From the NCBI GenBank assembly GCA_015075445.1, contig JABTUJ010000041.1:18639-82638 (forward strand): 64,000 nucleotides of DNA, written 5' to 3'. Position 1 is the stretch's first letter; each line of letters opens with the position of its first letter. The DNA is from Verrucomicrobiales bacterium. GTDB taxonomy: Bacteria; Verrucomicrobiota; Verrucomicrobiia; Limisphaerales; J093. The position numbers were made by a program, and so were the translations under genes. Below, piece after piece: positions 53,141-62,242 of this stretch. The notes beneath the pieces were generated by a model that saw only the letters and a list, made by a program, of their open reading frames with translations, had not been told where the DNA came from and did not search any database.

Positions 53141-53229
53141 GTAGGCGCCGACGTGAGGAGGCGTCGTGCGACTGGGTTGGTTCCCTGCGCCTCCTCAAGC
53201 ACCCATCGCCTCCTCACGTCGGCGCCTAC
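53141..53229. repeat. REP-like inverted pair
   Basis: A 23-bp arm (53141-53163, starting GTAGGCGCCGACGTGAGG) is perfectly inverted at 53207-53229, with a 43-bp loop. It differs from the 19.2 kb pair by one compensated base in each arm (GACGTGAGG versus GACGTCAGG), so the pairing is kept. It lies at the convergent ends of two genes. Confidence 0.92.
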
Positions 53230-53280
53230 AGTCGGTCGCGGTTTGACGCCGAGTACGGAGTATTACCGAAGCGTCGCCGG

Positions 53281-54240
53281 TCAGGACGACCGGGCTCCTT
53301 TCTTCGGGCTCATCCCGGCGATGAGGGCCTGGTTGAAGTCCTGCGCCGGGTTGTAGCCCTGGATCCGGAGTTTCATGTGGAAAGCGGCCACCTCCACGAG
53401 CCGGGCGATGTCGCGGCCGGGACAGACCGGGATGGTGACGTAGGGGACGTTGATGGTGAGGATCTTCATGGTGGGAAGTTCCGCGCCTACCCGCTCGATC
53501 TCGTCCTGGGGATTCCAGCGTTGCAGCTTCACAACGAGGTCGAGTCGCTTCTCGGTGCGCACCCCCTTCACGCCGAACATGGCCAGGACGTTCACCAGAC
53601 CAATGCCGCGCACTTCCATGTAATTGCGTCCGGCCGGCGGTGCGGTGGCAATGAGCTCGCGCTTCGCCTGCCGGCGGATCACGGTGGCGTCGTCGGCGAC
53701 CAGGCTGTAGCCGCGCTCGATCAGGCCGACGGCGCACTCGCTTTTCCCGATGCCGGGGTCGCCCGTGATGAGGACGCCGATGCCCAGGATGTCCACCATG
53801 CTGCCCATCACCAGCTCGGTGGGCTCGGACAACTCCTGCAACACCATGGTCGCCTCGTTGATGAATCGCATCGTGTTGTGCGGGCACCGGAATACGGGCA
53901 CGCCGGCTGCCTCCGCCCGCTCCAGGAATTCCGGGTCCGGCTCGTAGCCGCGGCAGAATCCGACACAGGGGATCCGGGTGGCGAAGAGGCTGGCATACCG
54001 TGTGGCCCGCTCCGCCGGCGCCAGCGAGGCCAGATAGGTCATCTCCGCATTCCCGATCACCTGGACGCGGTGCTCGGCGAAGTAACGGCTGAACCCGGCA
54101 AGCATCAAGCCCGGCCGGTTCACCGCCGGTTCACGAATCCGCCGGTGCAGCCCCGCCTTGCCGGCGATGACCCGGAGTCCGAGTTCGCGCGGGCAAGCGG
54201 CGAAGAACGTCTCGACCGTCAGGGAATGGGCGGTTCTCAT
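53281..54240 (-). CDS. hprK: HPr kinase/phosphorylase
   Basis: 319 residues from ATG 54240. The N-terminal domain precedes the P-loop GDPGIGKSECAVGLIERGYS, then LVADDATVIRRQAK and the signature MEVRGIGLVNVLAMFGVKGV. It phosphorylates and dephosphorylates Ser46 of HPr or a paralogue. No ptsH or ptsI is seen here; lone HPrK genes in Gram-negatives are usually linked to regulatory PTS branches. It overlaps lptB by 4 bp. Confidence 0.95.
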   Translation of the reverse strand: MRTAHSLTVETFFAACPRELGLRVIAGKAGLHRRIREPAVNRPGLMLAGFSRYFAEHRVQVIGNAEMTYLASLAPAERATRYASLFATRIPCVGFCRGYEPDPEFLERAEAAGVPVFRCPHNTMRFINEATMVLQELSEPTELVMGSMVDILGIGVLITGDPGIGKSECAVGLIERGYSLVADDATVIRRQAKRELIATAPPAGRNYMEVRGIGLVNVLAMFGVKGVRTEKRLDLVVKLQRWNPQDEIERVGAELPTMKILTINVPYVTIPVCPGRDIARLVEVAAFHMKLRIQGYNPAQDFNQALIAGMSPKKGARSS

Positions 54241-55046
54241 AGGTTGAACTCCGGTCCGAGATAGATCTCGCGGGCCCGGGGATCGTTGACCAGGAACTCG
54301 GCGGGGCCCTCGCACAACACCTCGCCCTTGTGGATCACGTAGGCCCGGTCGACCAGCTTCAGGGTCTCGCGGACGTTATGGTCGGTGATGAGGATGCCCA
54401 GGCCGCGCTCCCGCAGACGCCGCACGATCTTCTGGACCTCGTACACGGCAATCGGGTCGATGCCGCTGAAGGGCTCGTCCAGCAGCATCAGCTTCGGGCT
54501 GGTGATGAGGGCGCGGGTAATCTCGAGCCGCCGCTTCTCGCCGCCGCTGAGCTGATACGCCTTGCTGCGCGCCAACGGGGTCAAGTCGAGCTCGTCCAGC
54601 AAGTACTTGAGCCGCAGTTGCCGCTCGTCGCGCTTCATCCGGCAGGTCTCGAGGATCGCCAGCAGGTTCTGCTCGACGGTGAGCTTGCGGAAGACCGACG
54701 GTTCCTGCGTGAGATATCCCAGACCCAGGCGCGCCCGCTGATGCATCGCCAGCCGGTCAATGGACTGCCCCTCGAACCGCACCTCGCCGGCGTCCGGCCG
54801 CACCACGCCCACGATGATGTTGAAGGTCGTCGTCTTCCCCGCCCCGTTGGGCCCCAGCAGCCCCACAATTTCGCCGGCCCGCACGTGGATCGTCACGTCG
54901 TTCACCACGCGCCGCTTGCGGTACTCCTTGACCAGGTGCGACGCCACCAGCAGCGGCGAAGCTGCGCCGCCTTCCGGCGGGGCCGCCGTTGCGAGCGCCG
55001 GCGACGACGGTGGCGGGGACGGTGACCGCGCGCTCGACGTCTTCAC
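54237..55046 (-). CDS. lptB: LPS export ABC transporter ATP-binding protein
   Basis: 269 residues with GTG 55046 as the start; about 30 Ser/Pro/Ala-rich residues precede the ABC fold. Walker A GLLGPNGAGKTTTFNII, Q-loop YLTQEPSVFRKLTVEQNLLA, signature LSGGEKRRLEITRAL, Walker B LMLLDEPFSGIDPIAV, His switch ITDHNVRETLKL. These match LptB, which powers LptFG to move LPS to the outer membrane. It overlaps hprK (4 bp) downstream and GH84 (4 bp) upstream. Confidence 0.94.
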   Translation of the reverse strand: MKTSSARSPSPPPSSPALATAAPPEGGAASPLLVASHLVKEYRKRRVVNDVTIHVRAGEIVGLLGPNGAGKTTTFNIIVGVVRPDAGEVRFEGQSIDRLAMHQRARLGLGYLTQEPSVFRKLTVEQNLLAILETCRMKRDERQLRLKYLLDELDLTPLARSKAYQLSGGEKRRLEITRALITSPKLMLLDEPFSGIDPIAVYEVQKIVRRLRERGLGILITDHNVRETLKLVDRAYVIHKGEVLCEGPAEFLVNDPRAREIYLGPEFNL

Positions 55047-56404
55047 GCGACCCTCCCTGGCAGGAATCGGCCTTGTTCGTCCATGGGCAGAAGTCGCTCG
55101 AGGGCCGCGGTGAAGCCGCCCCGATAGATGCGCGGGCGGAATCCGGGCGACGTGAAGGGGACGGTCGCTTCCGGGTGTTGCTGCCGCCAGCGCGCCCATT
55201 CGCCGACGAGCAGGGCGTTCTCCTTCACTTCCCAGAGGTGAGCGTAGAGGGCGTGCAGGAGGGGTCGGTCGGCGAGTTCGGTGGCCTTGTCGTACAGGGC
55301 GATGATCGCGCGGGTGGTCTGCTCGACCCGCGCCGCCACCTCTCCCCAACTGTTCGGCGGCGTGTGGAGGATCACGCGCAGGTCGTCGAGGTAACGGACC
55401 GCGCGATCGCCGTGGGTGGTCGGCAGATGGAACAGGTCGGCGGCCAGTTGCAGATCGTCGAGGGTGAAGGGTCGGGCACTGCGGCTGCGGAACTGCGGCA
55501 GCCAGGCGGCCAGGGCCTCCTGGTAAGCCGTCCGCGGGCGGTAGCGTTCGCCGTCCCGCACGTAAGCCGCCAGGGTGTGCACGGGAACGAAGTTCGCCTC
55601 GAACGGGCCATTCGGATTCAGGAGGATGCCCGCCAGCTCGTCGCGCAACGCACCGGGCCGTCCGGCGTAGGGCCCCAGGTACAGCCGGCGCATGTCGTAA
55701 TCGTTCGCATGCAGGTTGTCCCACAACACCGGTTTGCGCCGGAGCACGGACCGCAACTCGCGGATCGAGGCCACCGGGATCTCCTCGGCGATGATCTCGG
55801 GTCCGGTCCAGAGGACATCCACGTCCGGATCAAGCTGCTCGCCCAACGTCCGCAGGTAGGGCGAGTCCGCCACCGACGGCGTGGCAAACCGCCCGCAATA
55901 CTCGGTGGGACAGAACAGCACGCGGGCGAGCGGGTTCCAGCTCCGGGCCGAGCGCAGGATCGTGTTGCCGAGAAAGGCCTGGGCGGCGGCCGGCGTGCCG
56001 AACCGCTCCCGGTCAGCCGCGCTCAGATCGGGGTTGATGTCATCAAACAGGACGGCGAAATCCGGCACGCCGAGGTCGTGCACCTGCCGCAGCTTGGCCT
56101 CGATGGCGCCCACATCCGCGGCCTCGGTGAACCGCAGATCGAGGCCAGGGGAAAGGGCGTACACGAACCGCACCCCCCGGCTCTGGCTTTCGCGCACCAG
56201 CGCCTGGAGCTCGGCCAGCTCGGGCGGGTCGTAGCGCTCGCGCCACTGCGCGCGGTGCTTGGCGTCGTCCTTGGGCGCGTACAGATAGGCGTTGAGGCCT
56301 CCGTCCTTGAGCCAGTCAAACAGCGTGCGCCGCTGACCGGCGTTCCACGGCTTGCCGTAGAAACCTTCAACGACACCGAACAAGCCGTGGGGCTGCGCGT
56401 TCAT
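55043..56404 (-). CDS. GH84 beta-N-acetylglucosaminidase-like protein
   Basis: 453 residues. GH84 hallmark FGVVEGFYGKPWNAGQRRTL opens the barrel; the paired catalytic aspartates are in DFAVLFDDINPDL. Further conserved parts are ARVLFCPTEYCGRF, DVDVLWTGPEIIAEEI and VLWDNLHANDYDMRRLYLGP. No signal peptide is evident, so it may act inside the cell on imported amino sugars. It is the first gene of a translationally coupled run with lptB and hprK. Confidence 0.9.
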   Translation of the reverse strand: MNAQPHGLFGVVEGFYGKPWNAGQRRTLFDWLKDGGLNAYLYAPKDDAKHRAQWRERYDPPELAELQALVRESQSRGVRFVYALSPGLDLRFTEAADVGAIEAKLRQVHDLGVPDFAVLFDDINPDLSAADRERFGTPAAAQAFLGNTILRSARSWNPLARVLFCPTEYCGRFATPSVADSPYLRTLGEQLDPDVDVLWTGPEIIAEEIPVASIRELRSVLRRKPVLWDNLHANDYDMRRLYLGPYAGRPGALRDELAGILLNPNGPFEANFVPVHTLAAYVRDGERYRPRTAYQEALAAWLPQFRSRSARPFTLDDLQLAADLFHLPTTHGDRAVRYLDDLRVILHTPPNSWGEVAARVEQTTRAIIALYDKATELADRPLLHALYAHLWEVKENALLVGEWARWRQQHPEATVPFTSPGFRPRIYRGGFTAALERLLPMDEQGRFLPGRVA

Positions 56405-56496
56405 GTCAGCAGGGCGGTGGCTCTCGTTTCGGCGATCCTTTCCCAGAGCCGCGCGCGAGTCAACTGCCCCGCCGTTGGGTGCCCCGCCGCCGGCAT

Positions 56497-56691
56497 TCAG
56501 TGGTCCGGCTCGCGGTGCGCCCGGATAAACGCCCGCGGGCTCTGGCCGGCGAACCGGCTGAAGACCGTGGCGAAGTGTTGCGAGGATGAGAAGCCCAGCT
56601 CGAACGCCACCCGCGTGACGGTGAAGCCCGGGTGCATCAGGAGTGCCCGGGCCCGCTTCAGCGTCTCCCGGAGCGTGCGCCCCGCGGCTGC
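56497..56691 (-). pseudogene. AraC-family regulator remnant (DNA-binding C-terminus)
   Basis: 64 in-frame codons end at a normal stop: TLRETLKRARALLMHPGFTV, TRVAFELGFSSSQHFATVF and FAGQSPRAFIRAHREP form the second AraC helix-turn-helix. Upstream is an in-frame TAG (56694-56692) and then the heptamer palindrome, with no start codon and no sensor domain. The gene was truncated at or near the repeat. Confidence 0.8.
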
Positions 56692-56709
56692 CTAGCGGAG
56701 ACCGCGGGG

Positions 56710-56844
56710 AAGCTCAAAGCTCAAAGTTCAAGGGAAGGGCCAAGCGTCCAAGCGTCCAAGCGTTCTCGCGTTCCGGAGCGCGGTCGAGTGCCGGACCTTG
56801 GTTTGGGAGCCTGGTGCTTCCCTTGAACTTTGAGCTTTGAACTT
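56710..56844. repeat. Large palindrome built of heptamers
   Basis: The left arm, 56710-56737 (AAGCTCA, AAGCTCA, AAGTTCA, AGGGAAG), pairs with 56817-56844 with one or two mismatches. Between them are CGTCCAAG units and unique sequence. The arms use the same heptamer as 7681-7729. The rest of the gap to 56905 holds no gene. Confidence 0.88.
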
Positions 56845-56904
56845 GGAGCTTCGAGCCCCGCCCGTGGGTGCTTCCGCTCTCACCGCGGCCGGCGGCCTCC
56901 CCGT

Positions 56905-59900
56905 TCACGGCGAGGGCGGCAGCCAGAGCACTTGGTAGTAGCTTCCGGTCGGACTGGCCGGGGCAGCCGAATCTTCGACTTCGTAGCGGTGTGCGAGCGT
57001 CACGCGCCGATCCAGGACCCGCCAGGACCGGAGATCGCGGGAAACCTGCACTTCATACTCCTGGCCGGGATGGCCAAGCACCTCGAGCACGGGTGTGCTT
57101 TCCGGGCCGAGGCCGCGCAGGAGGTGCACCGACGGAGCCAACGCGTCCAGAAGCCGCCCGGCTTGCGCCTGGAGCTCGTGCAATTCGCGCGCCGCCCCCT
57201 GGTGGCCGAGGACCTGGAGCGTCTGTGCGGCGCCGAAGTAGTCTCTGAGACCGAGCTTCGCCGCCGCCACCACAAACACGGTATCCAGTGCCTCCCGACG
57301 GCCGTCGGCGGGACGCAACGCGAGCGCTTCACTGCCCCACTGGTACGCCTGCCCCAGCCGACCCATGTCCCACGCCTGGTAGGCCCGCCTTCGCAGGTGG
57401 CTCGCCCGCGCGGGGGTGTCAGTCGCCTCCACGACGGTAAAGCGAAGTTCCCGGCCCGTAACGATGCCCCCCGCAGGCAGCGCCGCCGACTCGACGTGGC
57501 CACGACCGTCCCACGCGACAACCAACACGTACTCACCCGCCGGGAGCGACACGGCTGCGGGATCGGTGAGGAACTCGCGCGTGCGCGTGCCCAGACGCTC
57601 CTCCCACGCCGCAGCGTCAGTCGCCACGGCCCGACGGAATGTGTCCCAGGGCCCGGCTCCGAGGACCGTGGTGCGGGAACCGTCGGTCGCGACACGGCTG
57701 AGCTCGAGGCGGATTCCCGCAGGCCAATCGGGGGCAACCGTGGGGAAACCGGCGGAGCCCGCACCGGGGCGCCCTTCCAACAGCGCCTGGGTCCAGGCAA
57801 CTCTCGCGCCCGGGGAGGCGAGCCGCACCGTGATCCACAGGGGGTCGCCGGCCAACGGCGCATCCCAAGCCAGCACCGCCTCGATGCGTAGCGGCGTCGT
57901 GTCCACGGCTGGAAAGGCCGGGTGCAGGCGCAAGCCGCTTGCGGCCGTGCGCCCGAGCGACGCTCCCGCGTCGGGATCGAAGCCGGCGCGGTCCGATGCG
58001 GAAGCCGCGGCTGCAGCAAGCACGCTCTGAGAGGGACGTCGCGCGTTTGCCGATCGGTCACATGGATCTGGTGGTGCAGCTTTGCCGGGGACGGTCGCCA
58101 CCGGTTCCGCAAACCCCGGTCGGTGGGCAGGTGCCGCCAGCGGGCGTCGAGTTCCATGCGATCGAGCGGGTTGGGCAGGAAGTCCCAGTCCAGGTAACGC
58201 ATGTAACAGGACCATGGGCCTCCGTCGTGGGGCGGCCGCAGGTCATCGATGCCCACCCCATGACCCAGTTCGTGGCTCGTGCCCGCCAGGAGATACAGGT
58301 AGTTCTGCTCCTCCCAGTCATCCGCGTTCGCGCGGATGTGGGCGTCGGTAAGCTTGTCCAACTCCGCGAGCAGCCGGGCTTGCTCGTCTGCGGGCTCCGC
58401 GTCGTAGTTGGCGAACTGCGACAGCCCGAAGGTGTGGTATCGCACGAACTCGCGCGAGATGCGGTCGATGCCCCAGGGGTAGAGCTCGATGGCGAAGGCG
58501 CTGCGAGGGGCCTCCGCCCACTTGCCGCCGGTCACATCATGGTACGTGAACCCGTAATAGCTGCTGATGTCGCGGTTCAGGGACTTGCCGTACTTCGCCC
58601 GCCACATGGCCTGGAAATCGCCGGCCAGCGCCGGGGTCGGGCTGAAGACCAGCCGGACGTGCAGGGCATGCTGGTCCACGGCGTGGCCAAAGCCCGAGGT
58701 GTTGAAGTTGACGACCCGCTTGTCGCTGCCGGCCGGACCCGGCCCGGTCCAGGTCTCGTCCTCGACAAACCGCACTTCCAGCCCGCTGGCGGCCGCGAAG
58801 CTCATGACGGAGTCGAGGTTGCTGTGAACCAGGCCGTCCGGGTCGTACACGAAGACGTGCTTCCGGCGGGCGGCGAGGCGCTCGTGGGTCTGGCCAAACC
58901 GGAAGCCCCGGTAGCGTTCGTACAGGCTGATGCCGTCGCCCGGGACCTCGTGGTCGTTCGGCTCGTCGGCGCCATCCCACGCGGGGTCCTGGATCTTACC
59001 CCAGGTGCCTTGCGCCCGCTCCCAGGCGTCGGCCACCCGGTTGTGGTTCTCGTCCTGGGGCAGACGCAGCGTCGGGGTGTCGGGTTCGCCCTCGACGTGG
59101 GCCGGGATCTCCTCCCCGGTGTCCGTGATCGCGGTTACCCGGAGCTGCGCGAACGCGCCGTAGTCGTAGCAGAACAGCACCACTGAAGCCTCGGTCGCCA
59201 GGTCCTCCGTCACGTGTTGCACCCGGTTGGCGCTGGGGTCCACCGTCCCGGCCGACGCGAACTGCAGGTCATAATGCTGGTGAGCCTCCGCCGGGGAGGG
59301 CGCGTTGAGGCAAAGCCCCGGTTCCTTCGAGCCTTCCACCAGCTCGAACCGGAACCGGGCCTTGCGCACAGGCGGGGGCGCCGTGGTCCCGGGCATCCGT
59401 AGCACTGCGGTGACCACGAGATGATTGGTCCCGGGCAGGGATTGGTCCGGACCGCCGTGGGGGACCCAGGTCTCGTAACCGGCGGGACGGAGGATGATCG
59501 CCTCCACCCGCTCGCCCCCGCGCATCAACGTGAACGTGGCGGACATCTCGCCGTGGCCGAGAATGTCTTGATACTGTCCCTGGGTGCTGCCTCTCGCCGT
59601 GAAGCTCGCGGTGTTGGGTTTGAACCGGACCTCACCGGCGTCCGGTTGCTGGTTGATGTCGTCATCCGCCAGCTTGATGGCAGTGCGGGCGAGGCGCTCG
59701 CTGCCCTGACCGCCTTCCGGTTCGGACCGGATAAAGCTGTCGAGGTAACCCCAGCCGATCGTCGCCCGCCCTTCGTCGGGATAGTAGTTGAGGGAGACCG
59801 TGCCCGGGGTGGGCTGGAGGGCGCTGTAGGTCCAGGATTCGATGTCGAGGACATGACCGCTGCCCGAGGCCGTCATCGTGTACGTCTCCTGGACCGGATC

Positions 59901-60140
59901 GCCGTACCGCCCCGTCTTCGGGTCGGGCGCGAACACCAACCGGGCGGTGAAGTGCATCTCGCACTGGTCCTCGATGGCATTGGCGATGTTCGCCGCGCCG
60001 TGCGCGGTCACCTCCAGGGTGAGCTCCAGTTCGTCCGGGTTGGCCCCGCGGAGCAGAATCGGTGTCAGCAGCCACACCAGGGTCAGGGCCGCGGCGGACA
60101 ACGAACGGGCGAGCGGAAGCAGCGCAGAGCTCCTTTGCAT
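56905..60140 (-). pseudogene. Secreted zinc metallopeptidase-like protein, interrupted by a frameshift
   Basis: An open frame from ATG 60140 with a signal (ALTLVWLLTPILLRGA) runs through beta-rich domains to a zinc site, LAGTSHELGHGVGIDDLRPP (HExxHxxGxxD, metzincin-like), then loses its homology after HLPTDRG. The expected continuation is in the neighbouring frame (FAEPVATVPGKAAP to the end LWLPPSP at 56905), joined near a four-C run at 58115-58118. The C-terminal part has helical repeats (LRRRAYQAWDMGRLGQAYQW) and a beta-domain. Probably one about 1,078-residue protein before the shift; a sequencing error there is possible. Confidence 0.72.
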
Positions 60141-60212
60141 AAGAAATCAACTGACCGACACGCCGCGACAGTAGGGAAGGAGGTTCGGGAGTGCAACCTT
60201 CGGCGTTCGCTG

Positions 60213-60230
60213 GCACCCCCTCCGGGGTGC
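60213..60230. other. Hairpin GCACCCC/GGGGTGC
   Basis: 7-bp perfect stem with a 4-base loop. First of four hairpins in the 641-bp intergenic space 60141-60781, which contains no credible gene. Confidence 0.5.
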
Positions 60231-60250
60231 TTTCGATTCGGCCCACGGAA

Positions 60251-60281
60251 CCGGAGGTCACCGCTGCGCGGTGACCTCCGG
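60251..60281. other. Strong 14-bp hairpin
   Basis: CCGGAGGTCACCGC and its perfect complement are separated by TGC. The inner stem is very stable. No U-tract follows on either side, so it does not look like a simple intrinsic terminator. Confidence 0.7.
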
Positions 60282-60503
60282 CTACCGTCTGGAACGCCTC
60301 CGGCGTTGAGCGCTGAGGGCCGGATGCTGGCCGGCGGGGCTCTTCCCGGATTAACCTCGAGGAACCGGCGGGACCGCCCGACGCCTCACCGGCTGAGAAC
60401 GGAGGTTCCCACCGGGAGCCTCACTCCACCAGGCTCACGGCCCTTGGGCCTGGCCGTGGAGACGGAGGAGGTCACTCATGAGCCGCCCGGTGAGGGCACC
60501 GGG

Positions 60504-60536
60504 CCTACAACCTGTAGGCCGGGTCCCCCGACCCGG
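60504..60536. other. Two adjacent hairpins
   Basis: GGCCTAC-AACCT-GTAGGCC is followed at once by CCGGGTC-CCCC-GACCCGG. These lie downstream of the minus-strand lipoprotein gene and upstream of the peptidase gene. Confidence 0.6.
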
Positions 60537-60590
60537 CGGGGAGGGTTCCTGGCCCTGGGCAGGCCCAAGAGAACCAGGACGCTTCCTTTA

Positions 60591-60775
60591 ACTCGCCCTT
60601 CGAACTTCGCCTTTCGCCCTTCGAACTTCGACTTTCGGACTTCGCCCTTCGAACTTCGACTTTCGGACTTCGCCCTTCGGACTTCGGACTTCGCCCTTCG
60701 GACTTCGGACTTCGACTTTCGGACTTCGCCCTTCGCCCTTCGCCCTTCGCCCTTCGACTTTCGGACTTCTGGTGT
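60591..60775. repeat. Heptamer array, longest in the window
   Basis: About 26 units keep a 7-bp period throughout. Units are drawn from a small set: CCTTCGC, CCTTCGA, CCTTCGG, ACTTCGC, ACTTCGA, ACTTCGG, CTTTCGG. Blocks of three or four units recur in the same order, as if segments were copied. It ends at the stop of the lipoprotein gene. Confidence 0.93.
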
Positions 60776-60781
60776 CGGCTT

Positions 60782-61390
60782 TCAGCGCGGCGGCGGGGGG
60801 CCGGGGTTGCCGATGTCGAGGATTACTTTCCAGGCGCCGTCGGGCTGTTTCTGCCAGAGGGTCGTGTACTTGCCGTAGCCGGTGACGGTGCGTCCTCCCG
60901 GTTCGCGGGCGCGGACTTCGTAGAAGCCCCACGTGTAGCCGAGTTCGCCGCTGCGGGCGACCTCGGCGGCAACGGGTGCCCATTCGAGGTGGGCATCACC
61001 CACCTGGAGGAGATGTTCGTAGATGGCCTGTCGTCCCTCGATGGGCAGTTCGCCGTTGGGCAGTTTGACGGCGCGCTCGGCCAGGAACTGGCGGAAAGCC
61101 TCGGCCACGCCGAGCATCCCCGCGGTCTGCGAGAACCGCCGGTCGGTTTCGTAAAGCGAGGCGGCGTCGGTCCCGGCGGGCGGAGGCGACGCCGGCTTGG
61201 CCGGGGTGGCACACCCGAGGAGACCGCCGGCGAGCGCCAGGGCGGCCAGCAGCGCCGCGGGCACTGGAGGGCGGCGCGGCCGGGCCGGAGCGAGCGGCTG
61301 ATGCGTCCGGAAGGTCGCCGGAGCGTGGTGGCCGGGCAGGGCGGGACGCGAGCCGGTGGGCGGCGTGGTGGCGTGGGCGATTCCGTTCAT
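60782..61390 (-). CDS. Lipoprotein with an NTF2/SnoaL-like (DUF4440-type) domain
   Basis: 202 residues from ATG 61390. About 60 Pro/Ala-rich residues precede a lipobox (LAGGLLGC). The domain AEAFRQFLAERAVKLPNGEL, GYTWGFYEVRAREPGG and YTTLWQKQPDGAWKVILDIG is the cone-shaped NTF2-like fold, often a binding or accessory domain. The start overlaps the esterase stop by 4 bp. The C-terminal end touches the heptamer array. Confidence 0.78.
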   Translation of the reverse strand: MNGIAHATTPPTGSRPALPGHHAPATFRTHQPLAPARPRRPPVPAALLAALALAGGLLGCATPAKPASPPPAGTDAASLYETDRRFSQTAGMLGVAEAFRQFLAERAVKLPNGELPIEGRQAIYEHLLQVGDAHLEWAPVAAEVARSGELGYTWGFYEVRAREPGGRTVTGYGKYTTLWQKQPDGAWKVILDIGNPGPPPPR

Positions 61391-62172
61391 GGCGCGGGTT
61401 CCCGGCGGTGGCGGAGCAGCCACTCGTAGAGGTTGGGGTCGTTGTAGGTCTCGGTCCAGGAATCGTGCTGGGCGTCGGGGTAGACGGTGAGCTGGACGTT
61501 CTGAGCGCCGGCCTTGCGCAGGGCTTCGACCATGCGTTCGGATTCGCCGACTTTCACGACCGGATCCTTGGCTCCGTGGAAGGCCCAGACGGGGAGGGTG
61601 CGCAAGGCCTGGGCCATCTGGGGATCGGGCAGCAGGACCTTCAAGGGATCGCCTCCGCCGCAGATGGGGACAATGGCGGCGAACCGCTCCGGATGGGCCA
61701 GGCCCAGGCTCCAGGTGCCGTAGCCGCCCATGCTCAGGCCGGTCAGGTAGACGCGGGCGCGATCCACGGGATACCGGGCGATCACATCGTCGAGCAGGGC
61801 CAGCAACTCCTCGTTGGACCAGGTGCGGCCGGTGGGGCATTGCGGCGACACGACGATGAAGGGGAAGTCGGGGCGGTCGCGGACGATCTTGGGCGGGCCG
61901 TGGACCGCCACGCGCCAGATGTCGCTGCCGCGTTCGCCGGCGCCGTGGAGGAAGAGGAGGAGCGGCCACCGGCGGGCCGGGTCGGCGGCGTGGTCTTTGG
62001 GCAGGAAGAGGAGGTATTCGAGCGTGACGGTCCGGGTGACTTCCGCGGTGAAGCGGTGGACCTGTTGCGGGGAATCGGGTTTCACGTCCTGGCCGTGGGT
62101 GAGGGGGACGTTCCAGGCGAGCAGGGCGGCGGCCAGGAGAACGGGCCGCGAGAAGTGGGGCAGGTGACGCAT
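61387..62172 (-). CDS. Secreted alpha/beta hydrolase (esterase/PHB-depolymerase-like)
   Basis: 261 residues from ATG 62172 with a signal peptide (PVLLAAALLAWNVPLTHGQD). LLLFLHGAGERGSDIW is the oxyanion region, VYLTGLSMGGYGTWSLGLAH the nucleophile elbow (GLSMG), and the Asp and His are in FHGAKDPVVKVGES and AQHDSWTE. Similar proteins are annotated as phospholipase/carboxylesterase or feruloyl-type esterases. Substrate is not known. Confidence 0.88.
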   Translation of the reverse strand: MRHLPHFSRPVLLAAALLAWNVPLTHGQDVKPDSPQQVHRFTAEVTRTVTLEYLLFLPKDHAADPARRWPLLLFLHGAGERGSDIWRVAVHGPPKIVRDRPDFPFIVVSPQCPTGRTWSNEELLALLDDVIARYPVDRARVYLTGLSMGGYGTWSLGLAHPERFAAIVPICGGGDPLKVLLPDPQMAQALRTLPVWAFHGAKDPVVKVGESERMVEALRKAGAQNVQLTVYPDAQHDSWTETYNDPNLYEWLLRHRREPAP

Positions 62173-62242
62173 GGGGCGACAGGGTTCATCGGTGGGACGG
62201 CAGATCCGGGATACGACCATGGGCGGACACGGCGGCACGCTA

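Noticed and set aside
60251..60281. Intrinsic terminator
   Set aside because: The hairpin is strong but no U-tract follows on either strand.
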